DNA of 64,000 nucleotides from Actinernus sp. WN-2022 (lineage: Eukaryota > Cnidaria > Anthozoa > Actiniaria > Actinernidae): positions 496,001 to 560,000 of the forward strand of contig JAOWCC010000330.1 of the NCBI GenBank assembly GCA_030867875.1, read 5' to 3'. The notes below the pieces were generated by a model. The model was given only the letters and a program-made list of their open reading frames with translations. It ran no database searches and was not told the origin of the DNA. Positions 39,248 to 53,741 of the stretch are shown piece by piece; position 1 is the first letter of the stretch, and each line of letters begins with the position of its first letter. The position numbers were made by a program, and so were the translations under genes.

Positions 39248-42013
39248 TTATTTCGAAGTCCAAAGATAAAGAATATGCTCTGTGATTGTTGTCAAAGATA
39301 CCAGTACAAATGAAAGAACTTGGGGTGTGCCATAACACTGCAAATATGACAACTCGCCCAATAGTGATGGTATTGATGGCGCAATAGAACTAAATTGACC
39401 TCCAGGCATCAGTGTTACTAGAAAAACTAGATAATTAGTTGAATTTGCGATATAACACAGTTATTTCGAAGTGCAAAGATAAAGAATATGCTCTCTGATT
39501 GTTCTCAAACATACCAGTACAAATGTAAGACCTTGGCCTGTGCGTTAACACTGCAAAGGTGACAACTTGCCCAATAGTGGTGGTATTGATAGCGCAATAG
39601 AAATAAATTGACCTCCTGGCATCAGTGTTACTAGAAAAACTTGATAATTAGATTCATTTGTGATATAACACAGTTATTTCGAAGTGCAAAGATAAAGAAT
39701 ATGCTCTGTGATTGTTGTCAAACATAGCAGTACAAATGAAAGAGCTTGGGGTGTGCCATAACACTGCAAAGGTGACAACTTGCCCAATAGTGGTGGTATT
39801 GATAGCGCAATAGAAATAAATTGACCACCTGGCATCAGTGTTACTAGAAAAACTAGATAATTAGTTGAATTTGCGATATAACACAGTTATTTCGAAGTCC
39901 AAAGATAAAGAATATGCTCTGTGATTGTTGTCAAAGATACCAGTACAAATGAAAGAGCTTGCAATTGGCATCTGCCATAACACTGAAAATGTGACAACTC
40001 GCCAAATAGTGATGGTATTGATGGCGCAATAGAACTAAATTGACCTCCAGGCATCAGTGTTACTAGAAAAACCAGATAAATAGTGGAATTTGCGATATAA
40101 CACAGTTATTTCGAAGTCAAAAATAAAGGATATGCTGTGTGTGTTGTTGTAAAACACACCAGTACAAATGAAAGAACTTGGCCTGTGCCATACCACTGCA
40201 AGTGTGACAACTCGCCCAATATTGATGGTATTGATAGCGCAAAAGAACTAAATTCATCTCCGGGCATCAGTGTTACAAGGAACACTAGATAATTAGTTGA
40301 ATTTGCGATATAACACAGTTATTTCGAAGTCTAATATAAAGAATATGCTCTGTGTGTTGTTGTCAAACATACCAGTACAAATGAAAGAGCTTGGGGTGTG
40401 CCATAACACTGCAAATATGACAACTCGCCCAATAGTGATGGTATTGATGGCGCAATAGAACTAAATTGACCACCAGGCATCAGTGTTACTAGGAAAACTT
40501 GATAATTAGTTGAATTTGCGATATAACACAGTTATTTCGAAGTCTAAAGATAAAGAATATGCTCTGTGACTGTTTTCAAACATACCAGTACAAATGAAAG
40601 AACTTGGGGTGCGCCATAACACTGCAAATATGACAACTCGCCCAATAGTGATGGTATTGATGGCGCAATAGAACTAAATTGACCTCCAGGCATCAGTGTT
40701 ACTAGAAAAACTAGATAATTAGATGCATTTGTGATATAACACAGTTATTTCGAAGTGCAAAGATAAAGAATATGCTCTGTGATTGTTGTCAAACATACCA
40801 GTACAAATGAAAGAGCTTGGGGTGTCCCATAACACTGCAAACGTGACAACTCGTCCAATAATGATGGTATTGATGGCGCAATATAATTAAATTGATCTCC
40901 AGTCATCAGTGTTACTAGAAAAACTAGATAATTAGTTGAATTTGCGATATAACAGTTTTTTCGAAGTCCAAAGATAAAGAATATGCTCTGTTATTGTTGT
41001 CAAAGATACCAGTACAAATGAAAGAGCTTGCAATTGGCCTCTGCCATAACACTGAAAATGTGACAACTCGCCAAATAGTGATGGTATTGATGGCGCAATA
41101 GAACTAAATTGACCTCCAGGCATCAGTGTTACTAGAAAAACCAGATAAATGGTTGAATTTGCCATATAACACAGTTATTTCGAAGTCCAAAGATAAAGAA
41201 TATGCTCTGTGATTGTTGTCAAACATACCAATACAAATGAAAGAGCTTGGCCTGTGCGATAACACTGAAAATGTGACAACTCGCCCAATAGTGATGGTAT
41301 TGATGGCGCAATAGAAATAAATTGACCTACAGGCATCAGTGTTACTAGGAAAACTAGATAATTAGTTGAATTTGCGAGATAACACAGTTATTTCGAAGTC
41401 AAAAATATAGGATATGCTGTGTGTGTTGTTGTAAAACACACCAGTACAAATGAAAGAACTTGGCCTGTGCCATACCACTGCAAGTGTGACAACTCGCCCA
41501 ATATTGATGGTATTGATAGCGCAAAAGAACTAAATTGACCTCCGGGCATCAGTGTTACTAGAAAAACTAGATAATTAGTTGAATTTGCGATATAACAGTT
41601 TTTTCGAAGTCCAAAGATAAAGAATATGCTCTGTGATTGTTGTCAAAGATACCAGTACAAATGAAAGAGCTTGCAATTGGCCTCTGCCATAACACTGAAA
41701 ATGTGACAACTCGCCAAATAGTGATGGTATTGATGGCGCAATATAACTAAATTGACCTCCAGGCATCAGTGTTACTAGAAAAACCAGATAAATGGTTGAA
41801 TTTGCCATATAACACAGTTATTTCGAAGTCCAAAGATAAAGAATATGCTCTGTGATTGTTGTCAAACATACCAATACAAATGAAAGAGCTTGGCCTGTGC
41901 GATAACACTGAAAATGTGACAACTCGCCAAATAGTGATGGTATTGATGGCGCAATAGAACTAAATTGTTACTAGAAAAACCAGATAAATGGTTGAATTTG
42001 CCATATAACACAG
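39248..42013. repeat. 2,766-bp duplication, copy 1 (13 monomers)
   Basis: Order: A/G-H-I-A-B-C-D/J-L-A3-F2-B'-A3-F2/K. The starts are 39248, 39461, 39674, 39887, 40106, 40319, 40532, 40745, 40956, 41175, 41388, 41599 and 41818. The last monomer is F2 with the K deletion (196 bp). Copy 2 repeats the same order and the same unusual variants, including CTCTGTTATTG and CAATATAACTAAATTG. Confidence 0.93.
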
Positions 42014-44779
42014 TTATTTCGAAGTCCAAAGATAAAGAATATGCTCTGTGATTGTTGTCAAAGATACCAGTACAAATGAAAGAACTTGGGGTGTGCCATA
42101 ACACTGCAAATATGACAACTCGCCCAATAGTGATGGTATTGATGGCGCAATAGAACTAAATTGACCTCCAGGCATCAGTGTTACTAGAAAAACTAGATAA
42201 TTAGTTGAATTTGCGATATAACACAGTTATTTCGAAGTGCAAAGATAAAGAATATGCTCTCTGATTGTTCTCAAACATACCAGTACAAATGTAAGACCTT
42301 GGCCTGTGCGTTAACACTGCAAAGGTGACAACTTGCCCAATAGTGGTGGTATTGATAGCGCAATAGAAATAAATTGACCTCCTGGCATCAGTGTTACTAG
42401 AAAAACTTGATAATTAGATTCATTTGTGATATAACACAGTTATTTCGAAGTGCAAAGATAAAGAATATGCTCTGTGATTGTTGTCAAACATAGCAGTACA
42501 AATGAAAGAGCTTGGGGTGTGCCATAACACTGCAAAGGTGACAACTTGCCCAATAGTGGTGGTATTGATAGCGCAATAGAAATAAATTGACCACCTGGCA
42601 TCAGTGTTACTAGAAAAACTAGATAATTAGTTGAATTTGCGATATAACACAGTTATTTCGAAGTCCAAAGATAAAGAATATGCTCTGTGATTGTTGTCAA
42701 AGATACCAGTACAAATGAAAGAGCTTGCAATTGGCATCTGCCATAACACTGAAAATGTGACAACTCGCCAAATAGTGATGGTATTGATGGCGCAATAGAA
42801 CTAAATTGACCTCCAGGCATCAGTGTTACTAGAAAAACCAGATAAATAGTGGAATTTGCGATATAACACAGTTATTTCGAAGTCAAAAATAAAGGATATG
42901 CTGTGTGTGTTGTTGTAAAACACACCAGTACAAATGAAAGAACTTGGCCTGTGCCATACCACTGCAAGTGTGACAACTCGCCCAATATTGATGGTATTGA
43001 TAGCGCAAAAGAACTAAATTCATCTCCGGGCATCAGTGTTACAAGGAACACTAGATAATTAGTTGAATTTGCGATATAACACAGTTATTTCGAAGTCTAA
43101 TATAAAGAATATGCTCTGTGTGTTGTTGTCAAACATACCAGTACAAATGAAAGAGCTTGGGGTGTGCCATAACACTGCAAATATGACAACTCGCCCAATA
43201 GTGATGGTATTGATGGCGCAATAGAACTAAATTGACCACCAGGCATCAGTGTTACTAGGAAAACTTGATAATTAGTTGAATTTGCGATATAACACAGTTA
43301 TTTCGAAGTCTAAAGATAAAGAATATGCTCTGTGACTGTTTTCAAACATACCAGTACAAATGAAAGAACTTGGGGTGCGCCATAACACTGCAAATATGAC
43401 AACTCGCCCAATAGTGATGGTATTGATGGCGCAATAGAACTAAATTGACCTCCAGGCATCAGTGTTACTAGAAAAACTAGATAATTAGATGCATTTGTGA
43501 TATAACACAGTTATTTCGAAGTGCAAAGATAAAGAATATGCTCTGTGATTGTTGTCAAACATACCAGTACAAATGAAAGAGCTTGGGGTGTCCCATAACA
43601 CTGCAAACGTGACAACTCGTCCAATAATGATGGTATTGATGGCGCAATATAATTAAATTGATCTCCAGTCATCAGTGTTACTAGAAAAACTAGATAATTA
43701 GTTGAATTTGCGATATAACAGTTTTTTCGAAGTCCAAAGATAAAGAATATGCTCTGTTATTGTTGTCAAAGATACCAGTACAAATGAAAGAGCTTGCAAT
43801 TGGCCTCTGCCATAACACTGAAAATGTGACAACTCGCCAAATAGTGATGGTATTGATGGCGCAATAGAACTAAATTGACCTCCAGGCATCAGTGTTACTA
43901 GAAAAACCAGATAAATGGTTGAATTTGCCATATAACACAGTTATTTCGAAGTCCAAAGATAAAGAATATGCTCTGTGATTGTTGTCAAACATACCAATAC
44001 AAATGAAAGAGCTTGGCCTGTGCGATAACACTGAAAATGTGACAACTCGCCCAATAGTGATGGTATTGATGGCGCAATAGAAATAAATTGACCTACAGGC
44101 ATCAGTGTTACTAGGAAAACTAGATAATTAGTTGAATTTGCGAGATAACACAGTTATTTCGAAGTCAAAAATATAGGATATGCTGTGTGTGTTGTTGTAA
44201 AACACACCAGTACAAATGAAAGAACTTGGCCTGTGCCATACCACTGCAAGTGTGACAACTCGCCCAATATTGATGGTATTGATAGCGCAAAAGAACTAAA
44301 TTGACCTCCGGGCATCAGTGTTACTAGAAAAACTAGATAATTAGTTGAATTTGCGATATAACAGTTTTTTCGAAGTCCAAAGATAAAGAATATGCTCTGT
44401 GATTGTTGTCAAAGATACCAGTACAAATGAAAGAGCTTGCAATTGGCCTCTGCCATAACACTGAAAATGTGACAACTCGCCAAATAGTGATGGTATTGAT
44501 GGCGCAATATAACTAAATTGACCTCCAGGCATCAGTGTTACTAGAAAAACCAGATAAATGGTTGAATTTGCCATATAACACAGTTATTTCGAAGTCCAAA
44601 GATAAAGAATATGCTCTGTGATTGTTGTCAAACATACCAATACAAATGAAAGAGCTTGGCCTGTGCGATAACACTGAAAATGTGACAACTCGCCAAATAG
44701 TGATGGTATTGATGGCGCAATAGAACTAAATTGTTACTAGAAAAACCAGATAAATGGTTGAATTTGCCATATAACACAG
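42014..44779. repeat. 2,766-bp duplication, copy 2 (13 monomers)
   Basis: Starts: 42014, 42227, 42440, 42653, 42872, 43085, 43298, 43511, 43722, 43941, 44154, 44365 and 44584. No difference from copy 1 was noticed by eye within the unit. The copies diverge at the right edge: 42014 is an A/G chimera while 44780 is a canonical F, which places the crossover inside the shared first part of those monomers. Confidence 0.93.
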
Positions 44780-47128
44780 TTATTTCGAAGTCCAAAGATA
44801 AAGAATATGCTCTGTGATTGTTGTCAAACATACCAATACAAATGAAAGAGCTTGGCCTGTGGGATAACACTGAAAATGTGACAACTCGCCCAATAGTGAT
44901 GGTATTGATGGCGCAATAGAAATAAATTGACCTACAGGCATCAGTGTTACTAGGAAAACTAGATAATTAGTTGAATTTGCGAGATAACACAATTATTTCG
45001 AAGTCAAAAATAAAGGATATGCTGTGTGTGTTGTTGTAAAACACACCAGTACAAATGAAAGAACTTGGGGTGTGCCATAACACTGCAAATATGACAACTC
45101 GCCCAATAGTGATGGTATTGATGGCGCAATAGAACTAAATTGACCTCCAGGCATCAGTGTTACTAGAAAAACTAGATAATTAGTTGAATTTGCGATATAA
45201 CACAGTTATTTCGAAGTGCAAAAATAAAGAATATGCTCTCTGATTGTTCTCAAACATACCAGTACAAATGTAAGACCTTGGCCTGTGCGTTAACACTGCA
45301 AAGGTGACAACTTGCCCAATAGTGGTGGTATTGATAGCGCAATAGAAATAAATTGAACTCCTGGCATCAGCGTTACTAGAAAAACTTGATAATTAGATTC
45401 ATTTGTGATATAACACAGTTATTTCGAAGTGCAAAGATAAAGAATATGCTCTGTGATTGTTGTCAAACATAGCAGTACAAATGAAAGAGCTTGGGGTGTG
45501 CCATAACACTGCAAAGGTGACAACTTGCCCAATAGTGGTGGTATTGATAGCGCAATAGAAATAAATTGACCACCTGGCATCAGTGTTACTAGAAAAACTA
45601 GATAATTAGTTGGATTTGCGATATAACACAGTTATTTCGAAGTCCAAAGATAAAGAATATGCTCTGTGATTGTTGTCAAAGATACCAGCACAAATGAAAG
45701 AGCTTGCAATTGGCATCTGCCATAACACTGAAAATGTGACAACTCGCCAAATAGTGATGGTATTGATGGCGCAATAGAACTAAATTGACCTCCAGGCATC
45801 AGTGTTACTAGAAAAACCAGATAAATAGTGGAATTTGCGATATAACACAGTTATTTCGAAGTCAAAAATAAAGGATATGCTGTGTGTGTTGTTGTAAAAC
45901 ACACCAGTACAAATGAAAGAACTTGGCCTGTGCCATACCACTGCAAGTGTGACAACTCGCCCAATATTGATGGTATTGATAGCGCAAAAGAACTAAATTC
46001 ATCTCCGGGCATCAGTGTTACTAGGAACACTAGATAATTAGTTGAATTTGCGATATAACACAGTTATTTCGAAGTCTAATATAAAGAATATGCTCTGTGT
46101 GTTGTTGTCAAACATACCAGTACAAATGAAAGAGCTTGGGGTGTGCCATAACACTGCAAATATGACAACTCGCCCAATAGTGATGGTATTGATGGCGCAA
46201 TAGAACTAAATTGACCACCAGGCATCAGTGTTACTAGGAAAACTTGATAATTAGTTGAATTTGCGATATAACACAGTTATTTCGAAGTCTAAAGATAAAG
46301 AATATGCTCTGTGACTGTTTTCAAACATACCAGTACAAATGAAAGAACTTGGGGTGCGCCATAACACTGCAAATATGACAACTCGCCCAATAGTGATGGT
46401 ATTGATGGCGCAATAGAACTAAATTGACCTCCAGGCATCAGTGTTACTAGAAAAACCAGATAAATAGTGGAATTTGCGATATAACACAGTTATTTCGAAG
46501 TCAAAAATAAAGGATATGCTGTGTGTGTTGTTGTAAAACACACCAGTACAAATGAAAGAACTTGGCCTGTGCCATACCACTGCAAGTGTGACAACTCGCC
46601 CAATATTGATGGTATTGATAGCGCAAAAGAACTAAATTCATCTCCGGGCATCAGTGTTACAAGGAACACTAGATAATTAGTTGAATTTGCGATATAACAC
46701 AGTTATTTCGAAGTCTAATATAAAGAATATGCTCTGTGTGTTGTTGTCAAACATACCAGTACAAATGAAAGAGCTTGGGGTGTGCCATAACACTGCAAAT
46801 ATGACAACTCGCCCAATAGTGATGGTATTGATGGCGCAATAGAACTAAATTGACCACCAGGCATCAGTGTTACTAGGAAAACTTGATAATTAGTTGAATT
46901 TGCGATATAACACAGTTATTTCGAAGTCTAAAGATAAAGAATATGCTCTGTGACTGTTTTCAAACATACCAGTACAAATGAAAGAACTTGGGGTGCGCCA
47001 TAACACTGCAAATATGACAACTCGCCCAATAGTGATGGTATTGATGGCGCAATAGAACTAAATTGACCTCCAGGCATCAGTGTTACTAGAAAAACTAGAT
47101 AATTAGATGCATTTGTGATATAACACAG
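44780..47128. repeat. Transition block: F-G-H-I-A-B-C-D/A-B-C-D/J
   Basis: Starts: 44780, 44993, 45206, 45419, 45632, 45851, 46064, 46277, 46490, 46703 and 46916. The I monomer carries GTTGGATTTGCG and H carries GTTAACACTGC, the markers of the right-hand HOR, so this block is the leftmost member of that family. The 46277 monomer starts as D and ends as A. Confidence 0.88.
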
Positions 47129-48623
47129 TTATTTCGAAGTGCAAAGATAAAGAATATGCTCTGTGATTGTTGTCAAACATACCAGTACAAATGAAAGAGC
47201 TTGGGGTGTCCCATAACACTGCAAACGTGACAACTCGTCCAATAATGATGGTATTGATGGCGCAATATAATTAAATTGATCTCCAGTCATCAGTGTTACT
47301 AGAAAAACTAGATAATTAGTTGAATTTGCGATATAACAGTTTTTTCGAAGTCCAAAGATAAAGAATATGCTCTGTTATTGTTGTCAAAGATACCAGTACA
47401 AATGAAAGAGCTTGCAATTGGCCTCTGCCATAACACTGAAAATGTGACAACTCGCCAAATAGTGATGGTATTGATGGCGCAATAGAACTAAATTGACCTC
47501 CAGGCATCAGTGTTACTAGAAAAACCAGATAAATGGTTGAATTTGCCATATAACACAGTTATTTCGAAGTCCAAAGATAAAGAATATGCTCTGTGATTGT
47601 TGTCAAACATACCAATACAAATGAAAGAGCTTGGCCTGTGCGATAACACTGAAAATGTGACAACTCGCCCAATAGTGATGGTATTGATGGCGCAATAGAA
47701 ATAAATTGACCTACAGGCATCAGTGTTACTAGGAAAACTAGATAATTAGTTGAATTTGCGAGATAACACAGTTATTTCGAAGTCAAAAATATAGGATATG
47801 CTGTGTGTGTTGTTGTAAAACACACCAGTACAAATGAAAGAACTTGGCCTGTGCCATACCACTGCAAGTGTGACAACTCGCCCAATATTGATGGTATTGA
47901 TAGCGCAAAAGAACTAAATTGACCTCCGGGCATCAGTGTTACTAGGAAAACTAGATAATTAGTTGAATTTGCCATATAACACAGTTATTTCGAAGTCCAA
48001 AGATAAAGAATATGCTCTGTGATTGTTGTCAAACATACCAATACAAATGAAAGAGCTTGGCCTGTGCGATAACACTGAAAATGTGACAACTCGCCCAATA
48101 GTGATGGTATTGATGGCGCAATAGAAATAAATTGACCTACAGGCATCAGTGTTACTAGGAAAACTAGATAATTAGTTGAATTTGCGAGATAACACAGTTA
48201 TTTCGAAGTCAAAAATAAAGGATATGCTCTGTGTGTTGTTGTAAAACACACCAGTACAAATGAAAGAACTTGGCCTGTGCCATACCACTGCAAGTGTGAC
48301 AACTCGCCCAATATTGATGGTATTGATAGCGCAAAAGAACTAAATTGACCACCAGGCATCAGTGTTACTAGGAAAACTAGATAATTAGTTGAATTTGCGA
48401 TATAACACAGTTATTTCGAAGTCTAAAGATAAAGAATATGCTCTGTGACTGTTGTCAAACATACCAGTACAAATGTAAGACCTTGGCCTGTGCGTTAACA
48501 CTGCAAAGGTGACAACTTGCCCAATAGTGGTGGTATTGATAGCGCAATAGAAATAAATTGACCTCCTGGCATCAGTGTTACTAGAAAAACTTGATAATTA
48601 GATTCATTTGTGATATAACACAG
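47129..48623. repeat. Irregular block: L-A3-F2-B'-F2-B-D/H
   Basis: Starts: 47129, 47340, 47559, 47772, 47985, 48198 and 48411. The L-A3-F2-B' part repeats the 40.7-41.6 kb and 43.5-44.4 kb series. 48198 is a B with GATATGCTCTGTG, so it lacks the extended inverted-repeat context. 48411 switches from D to H inside CATACCAGTACAAATG. Confidence 0.85.
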
Positions 48624-50119
48624 TTATTTCGAAGTGCAAAGATAAACAATATGCTCTGTGATTGTTGTCAAACATAGCAGTACAAATGAAAGAGCTTGGG
48701 GTGTGCCATAACACTGCAAAGGTGACAACTTGCCCAATAGTGGTGGTATTGATAGCGCAATAGAAATAAATTGACCACCTGGCATCAGTGTTACTAGAAA
48801 AACTAGATAATTAGTTGAATTTGCGATATAACACAGTTATTTCGAAGTCCAAAGATAAAGAATATGCTCTGTGATTGTTGTCAAAGATACCAGTACAAAT
48901 GAAAGAGCTTGCAATTGGCATCTGCCATAACACTGAAAATGTGACAACTCGCCAAATAGTGATGGTATTGATGGCGCAATAGAACTAAATTGACCTCCAG
49001 GCATCAGTGTTACTAGAAAAACCAGATAAATAGTGGAATTTGCGATATAACACAGTTATTTCGAAGTCAAAAATAAAGGATATGCTGTGTGTGTTGTTGT
49101 AAAACACACCAGTACAAATGAAAGAACTTGGCCTGTGCCATACCACTGCAAGTGTGACAACTCGCCCAATATTGATGGTATTGATAGCGCAAAAGAATTA
49201 ATTCATCTCCGGGCATCAGTGTTACTAGGAACACTAGATAATTAGTTGAATTTGCGATATAACACAGTTATTTCGAAGTCTAATATAAAGAATATGCTCT
49301 GTGTGTTGTTGTCAAACATACCAGTACAAATGAAAGAGCTTGGGGTGTGCCATAACACTGCAAATATGACAACTCGCCCAATAGTGATGGTATTGATGGC
49401 GCAATAGAACTAAATTGACCACCAGGCATCAGTGTTACTAGGAAAACTTGATAATTAGTTGAATTTGCGATATAACACAGTTATTTCGAAGTCTAAAGAT
49501 AAAGAATATGCTCTGTGACTGTTTTCAAACATACCAGTACAAATGAAAGAACTTGGGGTGCGCCATAACACTGCAAATATGACAACTCGCCCAATAGTGA
49601 TGGTATTGATGGCGCAATAGAACTAAATTGACCTCCAGGCATCAGTGTTACTAGACAAACTAGATAATTAGTTGAATTTGCGATATAACACAGTTATTTC
49701 GAAGTGCTAAGATAAAGAATATGCTCTCTGATTGTTCTCAAACATACCAGTACAAATGTAAGAGCTTGGCCTGTGCGATAACACTGCAAAGGTGACAACT
49801 TTCCCAATAGTGGTGGTATTGATAGCGCAATAGAAATAAAGTGACCTCCTGGCATCAGTATTACTAGAAAAACTTGATAATTAGATTCATTTGTGATGTA
49901 ACACAGTTATTTCGAAGTGCAAAGATAAAGAACTTGCTCTGTGATTGTTGTCAAACATACCAGTACAAATGAAAGAGCTTGGGGTGTGCCATAACACTGC
50001 AAAGGTGACAACTTGCCCAATAGTGGTGGTATTGATAGCGCAATAGAAATAAATTGACCACCTGGCATCAGTGTTACTAGAAAAACTAGATAATTAGATG
50101 CATTTGTGATATAACACAG
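48624..50119. repeat. Block I-A-B-C-D-E-J leading into the regular HOR
   Basis: Starts: 48624, 48837, 49056, 49268, 49481, 49694 and 49907. I has the private GATAAACAATATG, shared only with 60559. B (49056) is 212 bp because of a change around AAAGAATTAATTC. E (49694) has AATAAAGTGACC. Confidence 0.88.
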
Positions 50120-53100
50120 TTATTTCGAAGTGCAAAGATAAAGAATATGCTCTGTGATTGTTGTCAAACATACCAGTACAAATGAAAGAGCTTGCAATTG
50201 GCATCTGCCATAACACTGAAAATGTGACAACTCGCCAAATAGTGATGGTATTGATGGCGCAATAGAACTAAATTGTTACTAGAAAAACCAGATAAATGGT
50301 TGAATTTGCCATATAACACAGTTATTTCGAAGTCCAAAGATAAAGAATATGCTCTGTGATTGTTGTCAAACATACCAATACAAATGAAAGAGCTTGGCCT
50401 GTGGGATAACACTGAAAATGTGACAACTCGCCCAATAGTGATGGTATTGATGGCGCAATAGAAATAAATTGACCTACAGGCATCAGTGTTACTAGGAAAA
50501 CTAGATAATTAGTTGAATTTGCGAGATAACACAATTATTTCGAAGTCAAAAATAAAGGATATGCTGTGTGTGTTGTTGTAAAACACACCAGTACAAATGA
50601 AAGAACTTGGGGTGTGCCATAACACTGCAAATATGACAACTCGCCCAATAGTGATGGTATTGATGGCGCAATAGAACTAAATTGACCTCCAGGCATCAGT
50701 GTTACTAGAAAAACTAGATAATTAGTTGAATTTGCGATATAACACAGTTATTTCGAAGTGCAAAAATAAAGAATATGCTCTCTGATTGTTCTCAAACATA
50801 CCAGTACAAATGTAAGACCTTGGCCTGTGCGTTAACACTGCAAAGGTGACAACTTGCCCAATAGTGGTGGTATTGATAGCGCAATAGAAATAAATTGAAC
50901 TCCTGGCATCAGCGTTACTAGAAAAACTTGATAATTAGATTCATTTGTGATATAACACAGTTATTTCGAAGTGCAAAGATAAAGAATATGCTCTGTGATT
51001 GTTGTCAAACATAGCAGTACAAATGAAAGAGCTTGGGGTGTGCCATAACACTGCAAAGGTGACAACTTGCCCAATAGTGGTGGTATTGATAGCGCAATAG
51101 AAATAAATTGACCACCTGGCATCAGTGTTACTAGAAAAACTAGATAATTAGTTGGATTTGCGATATAACACAGTTATTTCGAAGTCCAAAGATAAAGAAT
51201 ATGCTCTGTGATTGTTGTCAAAGATACCAGCACAAATGAAAGAGCTTGCAATTGGCATCTGCCATAACACTGAAAATGTGACAACTCGCCAAATAGTGAT
51301 GGTATTGATGGCGCAATAGAACTAAATTGACCTCCAGGCATCAGTGTTACTAGAAAAACCAGATAAATAGTGGAATTTGCGATATAACACAGTTATTTCG
51401 AAGTCAAAAATAAAGGATATGCTGTGTGTGTTGTTGTAAAACACACCAGTACAAATGAAAGAACTTGGCCTGTGCCATACCACTGCAAGTGTGACAACTC
51501 GCCCAATATTGATGGTATTGATAGCGCAAAAGAACTAAATTCATCTCCGGGCATCAGTGTTACTAGGAACACTAGATAATTAGTTGAATTTGCGATATAA
51601 CACAGTTATTTCGAAGTCTAATATAAAGAATATGCTCTGTGTGTTGTTGTCAAACATACCAGTACAAATGAAAGAGCTTGGGGTGTGCCATAACACTGCA
51701 AATATGACAACTCGCCCAATAGTGATGGTATTGATGGCGCAATAGAACTAAATTGACCACCAGGCATCAGTGTTACTAGGAAAACTTGATAATTAGTTGA
51801 ATTTGCGATATAACACAGTTATTTCGAAGTCTAAAGATAAAGAATATGCTCTGTGACTGTTTTCAAACATACCAGTACAAATGAAAGAACTTGGGGTGCG
51901 CCATAACACTGCAAATATGACAACTCGCCCAATAGTGATGGTATTGATGGCGCAATAGAACTAAATTGACCTCCAGGCATCAGTGTTACTAGACAAACTA
52001 GATAATTAGTTGAATTTGCGATATAACACAGTTATTTCGAAGTGCTAAGATAAAGAATATGCTCTCTGATTGTTCTCAAACATACCAGTACAAATGTAAG
52101 AGCTTGGCCTGTGCGATAACACTGCAAAGGTGACAACTTTCCCAATAGTGGTGGTATTGATAGCGCAATAGAAATAAATTGACCTCCTGGCATCAGTATT
52201 ACTAGAAAAACTTGATAATTAGATTCATTTGTGATGTAACACAGTTATTTCGAAGTGCAAAGATAAAGAACATGCTCTGTGATTGTTGTCAAACATACCA
52301 GTACAAATGAAAGAGCTTGGGGTGTGCCATAACACTGCAAAGGTGACAACTTGCCCAATAGTGGTGGTATTGATAGCGCAATAGAAATAAATTGACCACC
52401 TGGCATCAGTGTTACTAGAAAAACTAGATAATTAGTTGAATTTGCGATATAACACAGTTATTTCGAAGTCCAAAGATAAAGAATATGCTCTGTGATTGTT
52501 GTCAAAGATACCAGTACAAATGAAAGAGCTTGCAATTGGCATCTGCCATAACACTGAAAATGTGACAACTCGCCAAATAGTGATGGTATTGATGGCGCAA
52601 TAGAACTAAATTGACCTCCAGGCATCAGTGTTACTAGAAAAACCAGATAAATAGTGGAATTTGCGATATAACACAGTTATTTCGAAGTCAAAAATAAAGG
52701 ATATGCTGTGTGTGTTGTTGTAAAACACACCAGTACAAATGAAAGAACTTGGCCTGTGCCATACCACTGCAAGTGTGACAACTCGCCCAATATTGATGGT
52801 ATTGATAGCGCAAAAGAACTAAATTCATCTCCGGGCATCAGTGTTACTAGGAACACTAGATAATTAGTTGAATTTGCGATATAACACAGTTATTTCGAAG
52901 TCTAATATAAAGAATATGCTCTGTGTGTTGTTGTCAAACATACCAGTACAAATGAAAGAGCTTGGGGTGTGCCATAACACTGCAAATATGACAACTCGCC
53001 CAATAGTGATGGTATTGATGGCGCAATAGAACTAAATTGACCACCAGGCATCAGTGTTACTAGGAAAACTTGATAATTAGTTGAATTTGCGATATAACAC

Positions 53101-53741
53101 AGTTATTTCGAAGTCTAAAGATAAAGAATATGCTCTGTGACTGTTTTCAAACATACCAGTACAAATGAAAGAACTTGGGGTGCGCCATAACACTGCAAAT
53201 ATGACAACTCGCCCAATAGTGATGGTATTGATGGCGCAATAGAACTAAATTGACCTCCAGGCATCAGTGTTACTAGACAAACTAGATAATTAGTTGAATT
53301 TGCGATATAACACAGTTATTTCGAAGTGCTAAGATAAAGAATATGCTCTCTGATTGTTCTCAAACATACCAGTACAAATGTAAGAGCTTGGCCTGTGCGA
53401 TAACACTGCAAAGGTGACAACTTTCCCAATAGTGGTGGTATTGATAGCGCAATAGAAATAAATTGACCTCCTGGCATCAGTATTACTAGAAAAACTTGAT
53501 AATTAGATTCATTTGTGATGTAACACAGTTATTTCGAAGTGCAAAGATAAAGAACTTGCTCTGTGATTGTTGTCAAACATACCAGTACAAATGAAAGAGC
53601 TTGGGGTGTGCCATAACACTGCAAAGGTGACAACTTGCCCAATAGTGGTGGTATTGATAGCGCAATAGAAATAAATTGACCACCTGGCATCAGTGTTACT
53701 AGAAAAACTAGATAATTAGATGCATTTGTGATATAACACAG
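50120..53741. repeat. Regular HOR, copy 1: 3,622 bp, 17 monomers
   Basis: Order: K-F-G-H-I-A-B-C-D-E-J-A-B-C-D-E-J. The starts are 50120, 50322, 50535, 50748, 50961, 51174, 51393, 51606, 51819, 52032, 52245, 52458, 52677, 52890, 53103, 53316 and 53529. The first J (52245) ends like I, allowing J to A; the second J (AACTTGC form) leads to K. The length equals 17 x 213 + 12 (two A) - 11 (one K). Confidence 0.94.
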
